Made by a program: the position numbers and the translations under genes. 64,000 bases of DNA, from NCBI RefSeq assembly GCF_900964775.1, contig NC_041815.1, positions 13,047,443-13,111,442 of the forward strand. The letters are read 5' to 3'. Below the pieces are notes generated by a model. That model ran no database searches, was not told the origin of the DNA, and saw nothing but the letters and a program-made list of their open reading frames with translations. Positions 44,741 to 57,050 of the stretch are shown here, piece by piece; the stretch's first letter is position 1; each line of letters opens with the position of its first letter. Origin of the DNA: Scleropages formosus. Lineage: Eukaryota > Chordata > Actinopteri > Osteoglossiformes > Osteoglossidae.

Positions 44741-47350
44741 AGCAGAAGCCATAAATCCTCACAATCCGTTGTAGGGTCTTGTGGTCAGAAGCTGTGCAGT
44801 TCTCGTACCATACAGTGAGACAGCTGCTCAGGATGCTCTCTATTGTTCCTCTGTAGAAGGTGGTGACGATGGGAGGGGGGAGTTTGGCTGTATTCATCCT
44901 CCGTAGGAAGTGGAGGCATTGCTGGGCCTTCTTAGCTAGGCAGGTGGTGTTTAGAGTCCAGGAGAGGTCCTCCGTCATGTGCACCCTAAGAAACTTGTAG
45001 CTTTTTACTCTCCTCACAGTTGGTCCGTTGATGTGCAGTGGTGAGAGGTCTACTCGGGTCTTCCTTAAGTTGACAGTCATCTTTAGTCTGATCCACATTA
45101 AGAGATAGATTGCTGTCTCCACACCATTCTGCGAACTGATTCACGTCCTCTCTGTATGCTGACTCATCATTGTTGCTTATGAGGCCCACAACTATAGTGT
45201 CATCAGTAAACTTGATGATATGATTCGAACTTTACTGCACAGCACAGTCATGAGTCAGCAGGGTAAACAGCAGTGGACTGAGTACACAGCCCTGGGGAGT
45301 GCCGGTGTTCAGTGTGGCGATGCTGGAGGTGGAGATGCCGATCCTGATGGACTGGATGATTGTGCTGAATGCTCAACTGAAGTCTATGAACAGCATCCTT
45401 ACATAGTTGTCCTTTTTGTCCAGATAGGTCAGAAAAAGGTGGATAGTAGCAGATACGGCGTCCTCCATTGAACGGTTGGGATGGTAGGCATACTGAAATG
45501 GGTCCAGTGTGGTGGGAAGACCCCACGTTATGTGTTTCATGACAAGCTGCTCAAAACATTTCATGGTGATAAGTATGAGTGCAACTGGCTGTTAGTCATT
45601 CAGGCTGGACACAGATGATTTCTTCGGCACAGGGATGACGGTGGTCGTCTTGAACCACACAGTGACAACTGCTTGGGTCAGGGAAATGTTGAAGATGTCC
45701 GTGAAGACATCTGCAAGCTAAACAGCACATTCCCTGAGTACCTGGCCAGTTATGTTGTCAGGACCTGCAGTTTTCCGTGAGTTAACTCTGGACAGAGTCT
45801 TCCTGATGTCTACTGCAGACAGACAAAGTACCTGGTTGGTGGGAGTTGGGGTGGTCTCACCTGCTGGCATGTTGTTCTGAGCTTCAAACCGTGTGTAGAA
45901 AACACTCAACACGGCTGGGAGCGAGGCATCACCATCACAGACAAGTGATGTAACTTTGTAGTGTGTCATTGTCACAGACTGAGCTGTGACAGGCAAGTTG
46001 GTTGCAAGGAATCAGTAAGATGCCGGCAAAGTACCATCAATGAAATGCTGAACCTTGTTGCTGTTGCCTGTCACATGCATTTTACCTTGTATTGTTATAT
46101 TGCTTGTTCTGGTTTAGTATTCCATTTAACACTTTTTGTTTGAACTAGATTGGGTGCTGGGAAAGGCCTACCGGTATCTGTCTGTTTGTCATTAACTAAT
46201 AATATTTCTTTTATAAAGGTATGGCAGGTATATGCAACTGGTTGTGGAGAGTGAATGTATTTATTGTTTTTAGAAAATCATTTCTGTAGACTTTTTCCTT
46301 ACCATGTAGCTGTCTGGTATTCTGTTGTGTTTGGTGCCTTGTGTTGTAAACCAGATGGCGTGAGCTATTTGGGGTATATCTAGGTGGGAGTCCTTGGGCA
46401 CAACCAACTAGGCAGGGGTGTTTTATTGTGTAGTGTGATAAATGTTTTTATAAGTTGTAACGTAGGGATATTTATAGTAGAAAATGTTTTGTATTGTTTG
46501 TATGTTTTAGTATTTATGTTGGATGTAATTTTTGGGGAAATGTACTTTGGAATAGTTGAGGCTGTTATGGTATAACCAGAAGGGCGGAGTTATTGCTATA
46601 TAAGTTTATATTAGGGCACTAGTGGAGAGGGTGAATTGATGCAAACTTATGTAGACACTCTCATGCAGTAAACAGGAAAGCTATGCATTAATGTTGATAC
46701 AAGGGGTTAAGCCCATGGCTCATAGGCCTCATGTTCTTTGTAACTTAATGTTTGTTTTGTACTTGGTTGGGGGTTAATGTGTTTTGAGGAATACTTTTTA
46801 GTAAAAGAAAATAAACCTTTTTGGTCCAACTACTTCAACTCTCCACTGCTGCTTCCATCCGTCGTCCATACCCTCACAGTCATGGCTTGAATGCCTTGCT
46901 ACATGCGCTTTGTGTCCTTGGAATTTAGGAAGTGACAGGAGATTTTTCCTGCGTAGTTGCGCTTCGCTTCTTTGACAGCCCGAGACGGATTGGCCCTAGC
47001 CTTGCAGTAGGCTGCCTTGTCGCCGGACCTGACGGCAGCGTCTCGGGTTTTCAACAGCAACCGCACCTCAACAGTCACCTGCAGTTTTTGGTTTGCACGT
47101 GTGGCGATTGTCTTCAAGGAAGTCACATCATCTTTGCACTTACTGATGTAGCCAGTCACTGATTCTGTGTATTCCTCAAGTCCGTGATATTATGGTATGT
47201 AGTACCCTTTCTGAACATCTTCCAGTCTGTGTGTTCAAAAAGCCTTGTAAGCACCGTGACTGTTTGTGTAAACAAGCTCTAAGGTGTTTGTGCCATGGAC
47301 TGCGAAATCAACATGCTGGTGGAATTTTGGCACTGCACTGGGGTTCAGCC
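44741..47350 (-). mobile_element. Old Rex1-like LINE, mirror of 10243-11663, split by a solo LTR
   Basis: Minus-strand RT remains as in the plus copy ([44 protein letters not shown]). They continue past the point where the plus copy is interrupted: HINGPTVRRVKSYKFLRVHM, then TFYRGTIESILSSCLTVWYE and TASDHKTLQRIVR near 44770. Stops and shifts make it inactive. A 909-bp LTR sits between 45970 and 46878. Confidence 0.88.
45970..46878 (+). repeat. Solo LTR, 909 bp, with 5-bp target duplication
   Basis: It starts TGTCACAGACTG and ends CCCTCACA, flanked by GTCAT at 45965-45969 and 46879-46883. CTATATAAG lies near 46596 and AAATAAA near 46810, placed like a promoter and polyadenylation signal. It interrupts the old LINE at a site that is continuous in the mirror copy (about 10710), so it arrived after the duplication. 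Family (endogenous retrovirus or gypsy) is not assigned. Confidence 0.85.
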
Positions 47351-47467
47351 TCCTCTGTTTGCAATGCCAAATACAAGTTGTCATGTATGTAAAAATAGCT
47401 GTATAATGTGAGACATTTGGTACAAGACACATTTAATGCTGATTTTAACAAGTGATTTTGATGTTGT

Positions 47468-47863
47468 TACTGTCCTGCAGAGCAAAGGATATGGGGAAGG
47501 CAGGACCCAACTGCAGGATCGTTCATTTAAGGCCAAGTGGAGAGACTTGTTCTTATTATCAAGGACAGGTGAATGGTCGGTTGATTGGTGATTAGGGTGA
47601 AAGCGAAGAGCCGTGGATCAAGTCGAGAAACAAGGTGAATGGTCAGGAGCCAAGGAACGAAGAACGGGAGTTGAGGACGAAGGGGAACAGGACATGGACC
47701 ATGGTGAGTGCTATGAGCACAGAGAGGACAGTAGTCTCAAAGAGATTCCACAACTGGGAAGAGGCTGAGAAGTGTCTTTTGTAGCTGATTGCTCTGATTG
47801 AAGGTGCCAGGTGCTTAATCAGAGCCAGGTACTACTGGTTGAAGTGCGGGTGTGGTCATGACA
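47468..47863 (-). repeat. Solo LTR, mirror of 9730-10125
   Basis: Reverse complement of the LTR at 9730, with matching flanks (GTTGC at 47864-47868; GTTGT on the other side). Confidence 0.7.
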
Positions 47864-47981
47864 GTTGCCGTCTTCAAAAGAGTAAGGGGAGCTTGGAAAA
47901 ACCTGAAAATCTTTACTACTTTAAAATTGTCTGCATTATATTGCACTTTTGAAGTTTTAATTATCCGTACACATAAAGGCA

Positions 47982-48185
47982 CGCACACACACACTTTCTG
48001 AACCGCTTGTCCCATACGGGGTCGTGGGGAACTGGAGCCTACCTGGCAACACAGGGCGTAAGGCCAGAGAGGGAGGAGACACACCCAGGATGGGACGCCA
48101 GTCCGTCGCAAGGCACCCCAAGCAGGACTCCAACCCCAGACCCACCGGAAGGCAGGACCCGCTCCAACCCACTGCACCACCGCCC
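47982..48185 (-). mobile_element. SINE1 copy, mirror of 9396-9601
   Basis: Same target (ATAAAGGCA on both sides) and same orientation relative to the unit as the copy at 9396. Confidence 0.92.
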
Positions 48186-51125
48186 TTATAAAGGCATACA
48201 GAGAATCTAAATTTAAATCCAGTCATGTATACTACACCAGTACTCAGGATTTGATTCCGCATCCTGCATAACCAAAGGCAGCAACATATTACACTACACT
48301 ATCAACTGTCCCTATGTTTCTAAAAGTTACATTCAACAGCAGCTGTAATAATTATAACCAAGATTTAGTTAAACCAAGAGAACCCTTTCATGTGAACCTG
48401 TAAAAAACCAAAAACCACTTCCCACGCAGTCCTCTAAAACAGTTTTCAGACAACCTCTGCTCATATGGTGCCTCCCACCAGCTTATTACTCTGGAGAATA
48501 GCATCAACTAGATGAATTCATTTATAGATCTGGTTAAGTTCTGTAAATCTCTTTGCAGCTACAAGTATACTTTGAAAGGCTCATTGTAATATGTAAATGG
48601 ACTTTGAGATACATTAAGATTACAACCAGTAGAAAGTAGGTGAAAATAAAAAGGCATTATCTCTGGTTTTGTTTAATGCTCACTGTTGAGAGAATCATCT
48701 TGCAAACAGGCAGTTTTTCTGTCTCATTATTGATTGACACGTGTGGAGCAAGTCCTATATTCATGTTTTATTGACATTAACCACCTAGCATTGTAATCAC
48801 TGGTGACATTTGTTACACAACAAAAATACATTGAGCAAAATGAAGGGAAAAGTGAAGAAAATACAACTGAAAGCAGTAAACTGGGAAATATTTATATCTT
48901 TGGAAATTTGCCACATGTTGTAACAATTGGCAGCAATTTTACACAGTAAAATCTCTTTGGTACTAGTCTGTACACAACTCTTATGACACTGTTAAAAGCC
49001 ATAAAGTTACTGAACACCCATCACACTTAGAGCTGCATGAAAAGAAGAACCTGATCTGTGTTTCTGTGTGTATTTCCTGGGTTGTTTCCTTTTTCCCAAG
49101 TTGCCACTCTCTTCAACAAGTGTTCCCTGATTAATGTATAAGGGTTTTAGAAAATTAGGCTCAGGTGTTTTGATAGAAGTAGTTTTCTGCCCTCAAAGAT
49201 TGCCCATGAGTGTTGTTTCTCCTTCTGCTGGTCATTTAAAAGTCGCAGCCTAATTGTGTTAACAGTGGTGCAAGAAGTAATTAGGACACATCCTTGTTTA
49301 TCACTGGTCCTCATTACGTGCCTGTTGCGTGCTGTACATTGAGTCCCTTAGATTTCCCTTTTTATTACCTGTGGTAGTCCCTAGAAGAGGGGCTTCAGAC
49401 AGAAACACAGGACCATCATCCTATTCATCGACAGCGGACAGTTTTGCTCTCAGAAAGGCCCTGCATGCCTGGAAGATGAGCAATGGTTTCAGGCTTCATT
49501 GATATATGATACACTACAATAAACTGCCATTTTAAAGTTTACATGATGGGCTTTGAACAAGTACCTAAAACTAGCTGAAAATATTTTTGTGTTACGAAAA
49601 ATATGTTTTCTTCAGACTCTTTCACCAGAAGATAGTACTTCAGCTTGAAAGAAAATTAATCTTGAGTTGAAACTTTTGACTTTTCACAACAGATGTTTCT
49701 TCTGATGGTTCACCTTGCAAAATACAGGTGTCATTCATACTTAGGCCTATAGCTGAAATTAAAGCCAAAGCCATATTGTAATATATTACATTTATTTAGC
49801 AGATGCTTTTCTCCAAAGTGACTTCCAGTGAACTCTATGTAGTGTTATCAGCCCACACAACTTATTCACCAAGGTTACTTACACTGCTAGATACAATACT
49901 AACAATGGGTCACTCCTCCATACACCAGTGGAACACACTCTCCCTGTGTTACTCACACACTATGGGGAACCTGAACATCATGTCTGTGGACCGTGGAAGG
50001 AAACCCACGCAGACAGGGCGAACATGCAAACTCCGCACAGACTCTACTCACACCACTGAGGCGCTGTGAGACAGCAGTGCTACTTGCTGTGACCTTCAAA
50101 TAAAATTTGTACATGTACAAAATTTGCTTTATTTATTCAATTTTATTTGTACAAATGTAAAGGCATTGATTTAATGAGAGTGAGTTTCTGCTCTAGCTAA
50201 TTTTGTCAAGGTTTTCTAACATATGACCACATAATAATTCACATTCAACATTAGAAAACGTTTTCCTCATGAAAATTCTTTTTTTTCTTAACTTTTGTGT
50301 TCTTTTTCATACTGCATGTTTCAAATGACCAGCTATTTTAAAAGAATGAATTCTTTTAATATACTGTGGAAACCTGACTAACTTCAGTCTCACCTCCTAG
50401 TGAATTTTAAACTGTGCTGTAACAATGTATTCATTGTGTCATCATTTGAAGCCTTTTATAGGGAAAAGTTGCTGATGCCTTGGGATGTGTTGGTTCATAT
50501 CCCATTTGTAAAAGAGTGGAATTTTAGGTATTGTTTTAGCTTAATGAAAAATTAAAATGCAATCATTTCTCTGTACCATTTGGTTTTAGTTAATATGTGC
50601 TCTGGTGTTTAGGCCACGTTTTGTAATTAGGGATATCATGTGTTGTAATTGTATTGGATAGGGCTTCAACTAAAGTCAGTGTATGCACTGTAAGGAGAAG
50701 GAGGTTAAACTTCAGCCAGTATTGGTACAATGCTTGATGTCATTGATGGAAATCTAAGACAATAGTTCACACTGGTAGCGCATACCACAGTCGAGATGAA
50801 CCTTTTCTCAAACTACAACAGATTCTCTTTATCCTAAAACTATTTTGATGTGACTGGGGGAAAGGTGGAATAAAGCATAATTCCTTCTATGTTTCAATTT
50901 CTTCTCAGCATATTTTTCAGATTAATAGCATATGGCTTTTGTTTGTACTTGCAATGTCATACAAATATTTTGAATGCTGGCAACAAAGAAACTGAAGCTA
51001 ATATCTGAAAGGGAGGTTGGCATGAATTACAAGATTTTACTGTACAAAATACAGTCGAGTAGATTAAACTTTCACTGCTGACACATTTATATTTATCCCT
51101 TTATTTGACCTTACTTTGAACATTT
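48186..51125. other. Tail segment T downstream of B4
   Basis: Reverse complement of the T segments at 6619-9390 and 25507-27640. A SINE2 lies at 49785-50090 and a SINE3-type head at 48190-48310. The first part after B4 (51060-50450) matches 25510-26220, which unit 1 has lost. No SINE1 is present except at 47982. No gene is seen. Confidence 0.7.
49785..50090 (-). mobile_element. SINE2 copy (same insertion as 7205 and 40165)
   Basis: SINE2 tail ACATTTATTTAGCAGATGC at the left and tRNA-like head (CAGCAGTGCTACTTGCTGTG) at the right. The B-box part has been lost. Confidence 0.8.
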
Positions 51126-51911
51126 TTAGAACGACATTCCGACATTCCTTATTTCCTTGGTCCAGACTCCATAAGTAATGGGGTTTACAGTAGCAGGAAA
51201 AATTATGTACAGTATACCTAAAAAGGTGTTAATGTCTGTTGCAATATCAATGCCGATGTTATGTGACAGAAATGTAACGCTCCCTACCAGGTAGAAAGAC
51301 ATAATAACAAGCAAGTGAGTACTGCAGGTGTGGAATGCTTTCCAGCGGTCCTCAACTTCTGCAGCGTGCAGAACAACGCTCAAAATCCGCATGTATGAGA
51401 CGGCAATGATGGAAATGTCAATGCCAACAAAAACAACAATCACTGCCAGGCCTATGCTGTCATTCTTATCCTTATTTCCACATGCCAGACTGACAAGGGC
51501 CATGTGGCCGCAGTAGCTGTGCCTGATGATGTTTGAGCTACAGAATGTCAAAGAGCGGGCCAAAGCTACTAAGATAGACATGATCAAGCCGCTCCTTATC
51601 AAGGTCAGGGCTACAAACTTTACAAGCGCAGCAGTGTTCACAATTTCCACATAGCGCAATGGATTGCAAATGGCCACTAGTCGGTCCAAGGCCATAGCCA
51701 GGAGGACGGTAGACTCCACGGAGGAAAAGAAGCGAGTGAGAAACATCTGAGTTAAGCATCCTTCCAAGGAGATTTCATTCCAGTCAAACAGAAAACACAC
51801 ACACACACACACATTTTCATTTGGCACAATCACTGTAGGGACAATTATGTTCACAATGGCTAAGGAAGACATAAGTAAATACATGGGGCTGTGCAAATTC
51901 TGAGTTTTTAG
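51126..51911 (-). pseudogene. Olfactory receptor B4 pseudogene
   Basis: Nearly identical to B2 from HSPMYLL to the end of TM7. Four faults are visible. The first 57 codons are replaced by a LINE. VPNMLLGFLF reads VPNENVCVCVCFLF, because a SINE-tail-like GAAAATG(TG)n replaces four codons while keeping frame. Key residues changed include CDH to CGH and NPIIYGVR to NPITYGVW. A tandem GGAATGTC duplication after KEIRN shifts the C-terminus to VGMSF. The remaining frame is long (256 codons), but it cannot make a complete receptor. Confidence 0.92.
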
Positions 51912-54530
51912 TCACAATCACCCCTTCCTGGACTGGGGCCTTGGCGTGGCCGAAGGGCTTGCGTGATCTAGGGATCTCCAGAGCTATGTTGTCGAGAGCA
52001 GTATGCTCCTGGTAGGGTCTCCCAAGGCGAACAGGTCTGGAGTGAAGATCCAGACTAACACGATCGAAAAAAACCGCTATGGAAAATGGGAACAAAAGAA
52101 CGTTTATCCTGCCAGGAGTAGGATTACCGGGACCTACCCCTGGAGCCAGGCCTGGGGGTAGTGTTCCTACGCGAGAGCCTGGTGGCCGGGCAGCCCAAGT
52201 AACCCAGCCGGGCTCAGCCTGAAAAGGCATCGTGGAGAGGTCATGTGGGCCCACCACCTGCAAGGTCCAGCATGGGGGTCAGGCGCAATGTATACCTAGC
52301 GGCAGGAAGGGGCGGGGTGGCGCATGGCGTCGCAGCCCCTCGCAACGAAAAATGGCTCTTGGTACGTGGAATGTCACCTCACTTTGGGGGAAGGAGCCGG
52401 AACTGGTGCGGGAGGTTGAGAAATACCAACTAGATATAGTTGGGCTCACCTCCACTCACAGTGTTGGCTCTGGAACCAAACTCCTCAATAGGGGGTGGTC
52501 CCTCTCCTACTCAGGAGTTGCACGGGGTGAGAGGCGCTGGGCGGGTGTGAGGATACTCACAAGTCCCCAGCTGGCTGCCATACAGTTGGAGTTTGCCCCG
52601 GTGGATGAGAGGATCGCCTCAATACGACTTAGGGTCACAAAGAGGAAAACTTTGACTGTTGCGTGTGCTTATTCACCAAACAGCAGTTTTGAGTATTCGG
52701 CCTTCTTGGAAAGGATGGGTGGGATTCTGGACATGGCCCCACCTACAGACTCCATAGTCCTGCTGGGGGACTTCAACACTCACGTTGGCAATGACTGGAA
52801 AATCTGGCGGGGGGGACAGGGAAGAGCGGGTTGCCCGATCTGAACCCGAATGGTGAAATGTTATTGGATTTCTGTGCTAGCCATGGTTTGTCCATAACAA
52901 ACACCATGTTCAAACACAAGGATGCTCAGCAGAGCTCCTTGGGCTGAAGGTCAATGATCGACTTTGTAGTCGTTTCATCTGACTTGAGGCAACATGTTCT
53001 GGACACTGGAGTGAAGAGAGGTGCTGAGCTGTCAACCGATCACCATCTGGTGATGAGTTGGATCAGATGGCGGGGAAAACTGGTGGACAGACCCGGTAGA
53101 CCCAGACGTTTAATAAGGGTGTGCTGGGAATGAGTGTTGGAGGACCTTGTCCGGAATGATTTTAACTCACACCTTCGGGAAAGCTTCTCCCATGTCCCGG
53201 AGGAGGTAGGGGACATGGAGTCTGAATGGACCCTGTTCAAAACCTCCATTGTGGAAGCAGCCAGGCACAGCTGTGGCCAAAAGCTTATTGGTGTCAGCCA
53301 GGGCGGCAACCCGAGAACCCGCTGGTGGACACCGGTGGTGAGGGAAGCCGTCAAGCTGAAGAAAGAGGCCTTTAGGGCCTAGTTGGCTCTGGGGACTCCT
53401 GACTCAGCAGACAGGTACCGGCAGGCGAAAAAGGCAGCGGCAGCTGTGGTTGCAGAAGCAAAATCCAGGGCATGGGAGGAGTTTGGAGAGGCCATGGAAA
53501 ACGACTATCAGTCAGCTTTAACGAGGTTCTGGAGAACCATCTGGCAGCTCAGAAGGGGTCAGAGGAGTTTCGCTCAGGCTGTGTTCAGCAGGAGTGGAGA
53601 AACTCTGACCTCTGATGAGGACATTGTCGGGAGGTGGAAGGAGCACTTTGAAGAACTCCTAAACCCGAGTGATATGCATCCCTAACAGGAATCAGGGCCA
53701 GAGTCAATGTTGCATGGACCTCGGGGACAATGCCTTTGGACTGGTAGACTGGGGTGGTGGTCCCTATCTTTAAGAAAGGGGACCGAAGAGTGTCTGCCAA
53801 CTATCGGGGTATCACACTTCTCAGCTTCCCTGGGAAAGTCTGTGCTGGGGTGCTGGAGAGGAAGCTCCGGCCGATAGTTGAACCTCAGATTGAAGAGGAA
53901 CAATGCAGATTCCAACCTGGCGGTGGAACAGTGTAACCAGCTTTTTACCCTCTCACAGATAATTGAAGGGGCATGGGAGTTCGCTAATCCAGTCTACATG
54001 TGTTTTGTGGACTTGGAGAAGGCCTATGACCGTGTTCCCCCGGAAATTCTGTGGGAGGTGCTTAGGGAGTATGGGGTACCGGGGCCACTACTGCGGGCCA
54101 TTCGGTCTCTGTACATACAGAGCGAAAGCTGTGTCTGCATACTCGGCATTAAGTCAAGCCTGTTCAATGTGGGTGTTGGACTCCGCCAAGGTTGTGTCTT
54201 GTCTCCACTCCTGTTTGTGGTTTTCATGGACAGGATATCAAGGCGCAGTCGAGGCCAGGAGGGTATTCTGTGTGGGAGTCGGAAGGTGACATCTCTGCTT
54301 TTTGCGGATGATGTTGTCCTTTTGGCAACGTCACATGGCTGCCTCCAACACGCACTGAAACGGCTTGCAGCCAAGTGTGAAGCGGTGGGGATGAGGATCA
54401 GCACCTCAAGGTCTGAGTCCATGGTTCTCTCACGGAAAAGGATGGTATGCCCCCTCAGGTTTTTGCCCCAGCTGGAGGAGTTCAAGTATCTTGGGGTCTT
54501 GTTCACGAGTGAGGGAAAAAGGGAGCGTGA
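51912..54530 (+). mobile_element. Rex3-like (RTE clade) LINE, decayed second subfamily
   Basis: The 5' untranslated region (CCTGGACTGGGGCCTTGGCG...) is followed by an endonuclease ([39 protein letters not shown], later TDHHLVMSW) and an RT ([61 protein letters not shown]). Several frames and stops show decay. The 3' end is cut after FKYLGVLFTSEGK, where Tc1 end sequence starts. The 5' end lies inside gene B4. Confidence 0.9.
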
Positions 54531-54539
54531 GAGTGTGTT

Positions 54540-54803
54540 TAATAAGTGTTACTGAAAGACATTTTGATGTTACAGAGTGGTAAACACTCGACTGTTCCAA
54601 TTTTTTTTGGAACGTGTTGCAGGCAATTTCAGAAGAAACGCATATCTTCATAAAACTATGCAGTTGATTTGTTAAAACAAATTCCTTGTCTTCATACTGT
54701 TTTTGTTTGAGTACAAATCAAAGTAAAGTTAATAATCGCTCAGTTTTGATTTCCTTAGCATTTTTCTTACTGTCCCAATTTTTTTTGGAATTTGGGCTGT
54801 ACA
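54540..54803 (+). mobile_element. Tc1-like transposon terminal piece
   Basis: It contains GGTAAACACTCGACTGTTCC and the end CCCAATTTTTTTTGGAATTTGGGCTGTA, the same terminal region as at 2093-2300 (reverse) and 63500-63740. Confidence 0.8.
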
Positions 54804-54905
54804 AAAGTGCATTTAACAACAAAGACCTTTAAATTCTCTGAGGCAAGGTCAACACCTAATTATCCCTCAAAAGTGCATTACCATTGACTGCTTCATATAT
54901 GGACC

Positions 54906-55097
54906 ACACACACACACACACATTTTCAGAACCGCTTGTCCCATACGGGGTCACGGGGAACCGGAGCCGAACCCGGCAACTCAGGGCGTAAGGCCGGAGG
55001 GGGAGGGGACACACCCAGGACGGGACGCCAGTCCGTCGCAAGGCACCCCAAGCGGGACTCGAACCCCAGACCCACTGGAGAGCAGGACTGTGGTCCA
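54906..55097 (-). mobile_element. SINE1 copy with empty site in the sister repeat
   Basis: Target-site duplication ATATATGGACC at 54895-54905 and 55098-55108. The sister repeat reads CATATATGGACCAATTT without the SINE at about 63832-63846. Confidence 0.96.
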
Positions 55098-55262
55098 ATA
55101 TATGGACCAATTTACATGAATTTAAATATTTCAAGTTTGCGTTGGTCAGCTATTGGTGTTATGTTCAGTCTTTTCTTTGAACTGCGACATTTGAAAGCAG
55201 TGCCTTCAGGATAGATTATTATACACTGCAAGAATATGATATGGTTATCAAAGCAAACAAGG

Positions 55263-56494
55263 GAGTTTATTTCATGAAACTGAGGTCTGACAGGCCTTTG
55301 ATTTGGATCCCTCATGAGTTGGACAAGCAAGTGACCAGAGGTGGAGAAGCACAGAAGTTCTGGTAAGGTGTAGGGATTGACCAGGCTCTGCAGGTATTGG
55401 GTGCTGGTCCTTTGACCATTTTTGATTGTAACCAGTAGGCGGCAGGAAGCCAGTGTCTGGGGGCTGTGACAAATGTACTAGTTCTTGAGATAAGAGAACT
55501 GTAACTTGGGGTATCTGGTTTCAATAGTCTTTTTTTTTTCTGTAACTCTGAATTAGAGTCTGCACAAGAGAGGAGAACGAGGACAGTTTTAACCCCCTTG
55601 GGCTCTTGAGCTCCAGGGCAAGTCCCTTCTCACTGTCAAGCAAGGACTTAAAATGGGAGTCATGGCAACTGAATGTTAGTTTATGGTTGTTAGGTGTATA
55701 TGTTATGGTGGCATAGCTACCAGCATAGTAAGTAGAGGTAGGTTTTACTGCATGTGTGCATGATATTTGGTAAAGGTATTGCGTTATGGTACATTCTGTA
55801 TGTGTGTATATCCTGCAAGTCACAAAGACATACAGAAAGTCTTTGGCAGGTCAGTCACAACTTGTGCAACAGCTTTCTACATCAGTTGAAGAGGCGTGAT
55901 GGCGCAGGGCGGAGACTAGAGAAGAGGGAGTCGAATAATCCAAGGGAGCTAGGTGTACCGTGATGTGAGACATTAACACATATAAAAATTCAAATGCAAT
56001 GGAACAAACACTTTACACAATTTAACAATCCATGAAAAAGTTGAATTTTCATCACAGAAGCTCCATGTGACAGCAAGAAGAAATATACACAAACATGTTG
56101 TATTGTTAAAGAATTTCCAAGGAATGAAAAGCAGGATGAAGAGCTTGGTTAGTGTGAACTGATGAGAGTTTAACTGTTACAGAGCAGTGGCAAAAATAAA
56201 TACATAGTTGACGTTTATTACAAGATCCACAAGCTTGACAATCAGAACACTAACTGGAAGGCATTGACCAAACGTGACCAAATGATGATAAAGGAATAGA
56301 GAATAGGTGTATGAACAATGACGTGAGCGATCAGACATAGAACACACACAAACAGGGACCTGGCGCCATCTAGTGAGGTCTCCTGACACCAAAGGCACAC
56401 TGATGTCATTGGCAGTGTCCTAAAGATAACTGCGTTCTAATGACCACCAAAAAAGAAACTAACAGAAAAAAGTGTTCAGTTGGTTATTTAATAG
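55263..56494. other. Intergenic DNA, nothing recognised
   Basis: Neither a receptor gene nor a known repeat is recognised. Short frames (for example 55521-55823 minus) lack motifs. A weak tRNA-like patch (GAGGCGTGATGGCGCAGGGC) lies near 55890. Confidence 0.5.
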
Positions 56495-56690
56495 AGGCAA
56501 CTCGTAGTGTAGTGGTTAAATCTGCTGCCTTTGGATCCATGGTTGCTGGATTGAATGTCACCTACTACTGTAGTACCCTTGACCAAGGCACCCTACCCTA
56601 AATTGTTCCGCTTAAAAAAAAAATGTCTAGCCGTATAAATGGATAAATAATTGGAGAAAAGTGTCGGCAAAATAAATAATTGCAATTGAG
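56495..56690 (+). mobile_element. SINE3 copy
   Basis: Head GGCAACTCGTAGTGTAGTGG, CTGCTGCCTTTGGATCCATG, then TAGTACCCTTGACCAAGGCACC, AAATTGTTCCGC and the GGAGAAAAGTGTCGGC tail. Confidence 0.8.
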
Positions 56691-56868
56691 CCAAGAAAAG
56701 TCAATAACCCCTTTAAAACCAGAGGTTAGTAATTACTACTGGAGGTAAAAATTCTAAGAATACACTAAAAAACTGACCTCATTGTAAATAACTGCAGAAA
56801 GCAAAAAAAATGCTTGCCGAGACCAGCATGGAACAATGTCGTATTTAAGAAAGTCGTCTCTAACGTCA

Positions 56869-57050
56869 GGGGGCGCGGTGGTGCAATGGGCTTGGTCGGG
56901 TCCCACTCTGGCAGGTCTGGGCTTCTAGTCCCCCATGGGGTACTTTGCGATGGGCTGGCATCCCATTCTGGGTGTGTCCTCTCATTAAGCTCCGGCTCAC
57001 CGCAACCCCACTCGGGACAATTGCTTTCAAATAGTGTGTGTGCGCGCGTG
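56869..57050 (+). mobile_element. SINE1 copy, diverged and shortened
   Basis: GGGGGCGCGGTGGTGCAATGGG head, a changed B box (GGCTTCTAGTCCC), shortened body and a TGTGTGCGCGCG tail. An older copy. Confidence 0.8.

Larger units (their letters stand above)
54540..55262. repeat. Segmental direct repeat (copy 1)
   Basis: The Tc1 end plus about 460 bp of flanking DNA are repeated in the same orientation at 63480-64000 with very few differences. The one large difference is the SINE1 at 54906. Confidence 0.85.

Noticed and set aside
46384-46575. Small ORF at 46384-46575
   Set aside because: Lies inside the solo LTR and has no recognisable domain.
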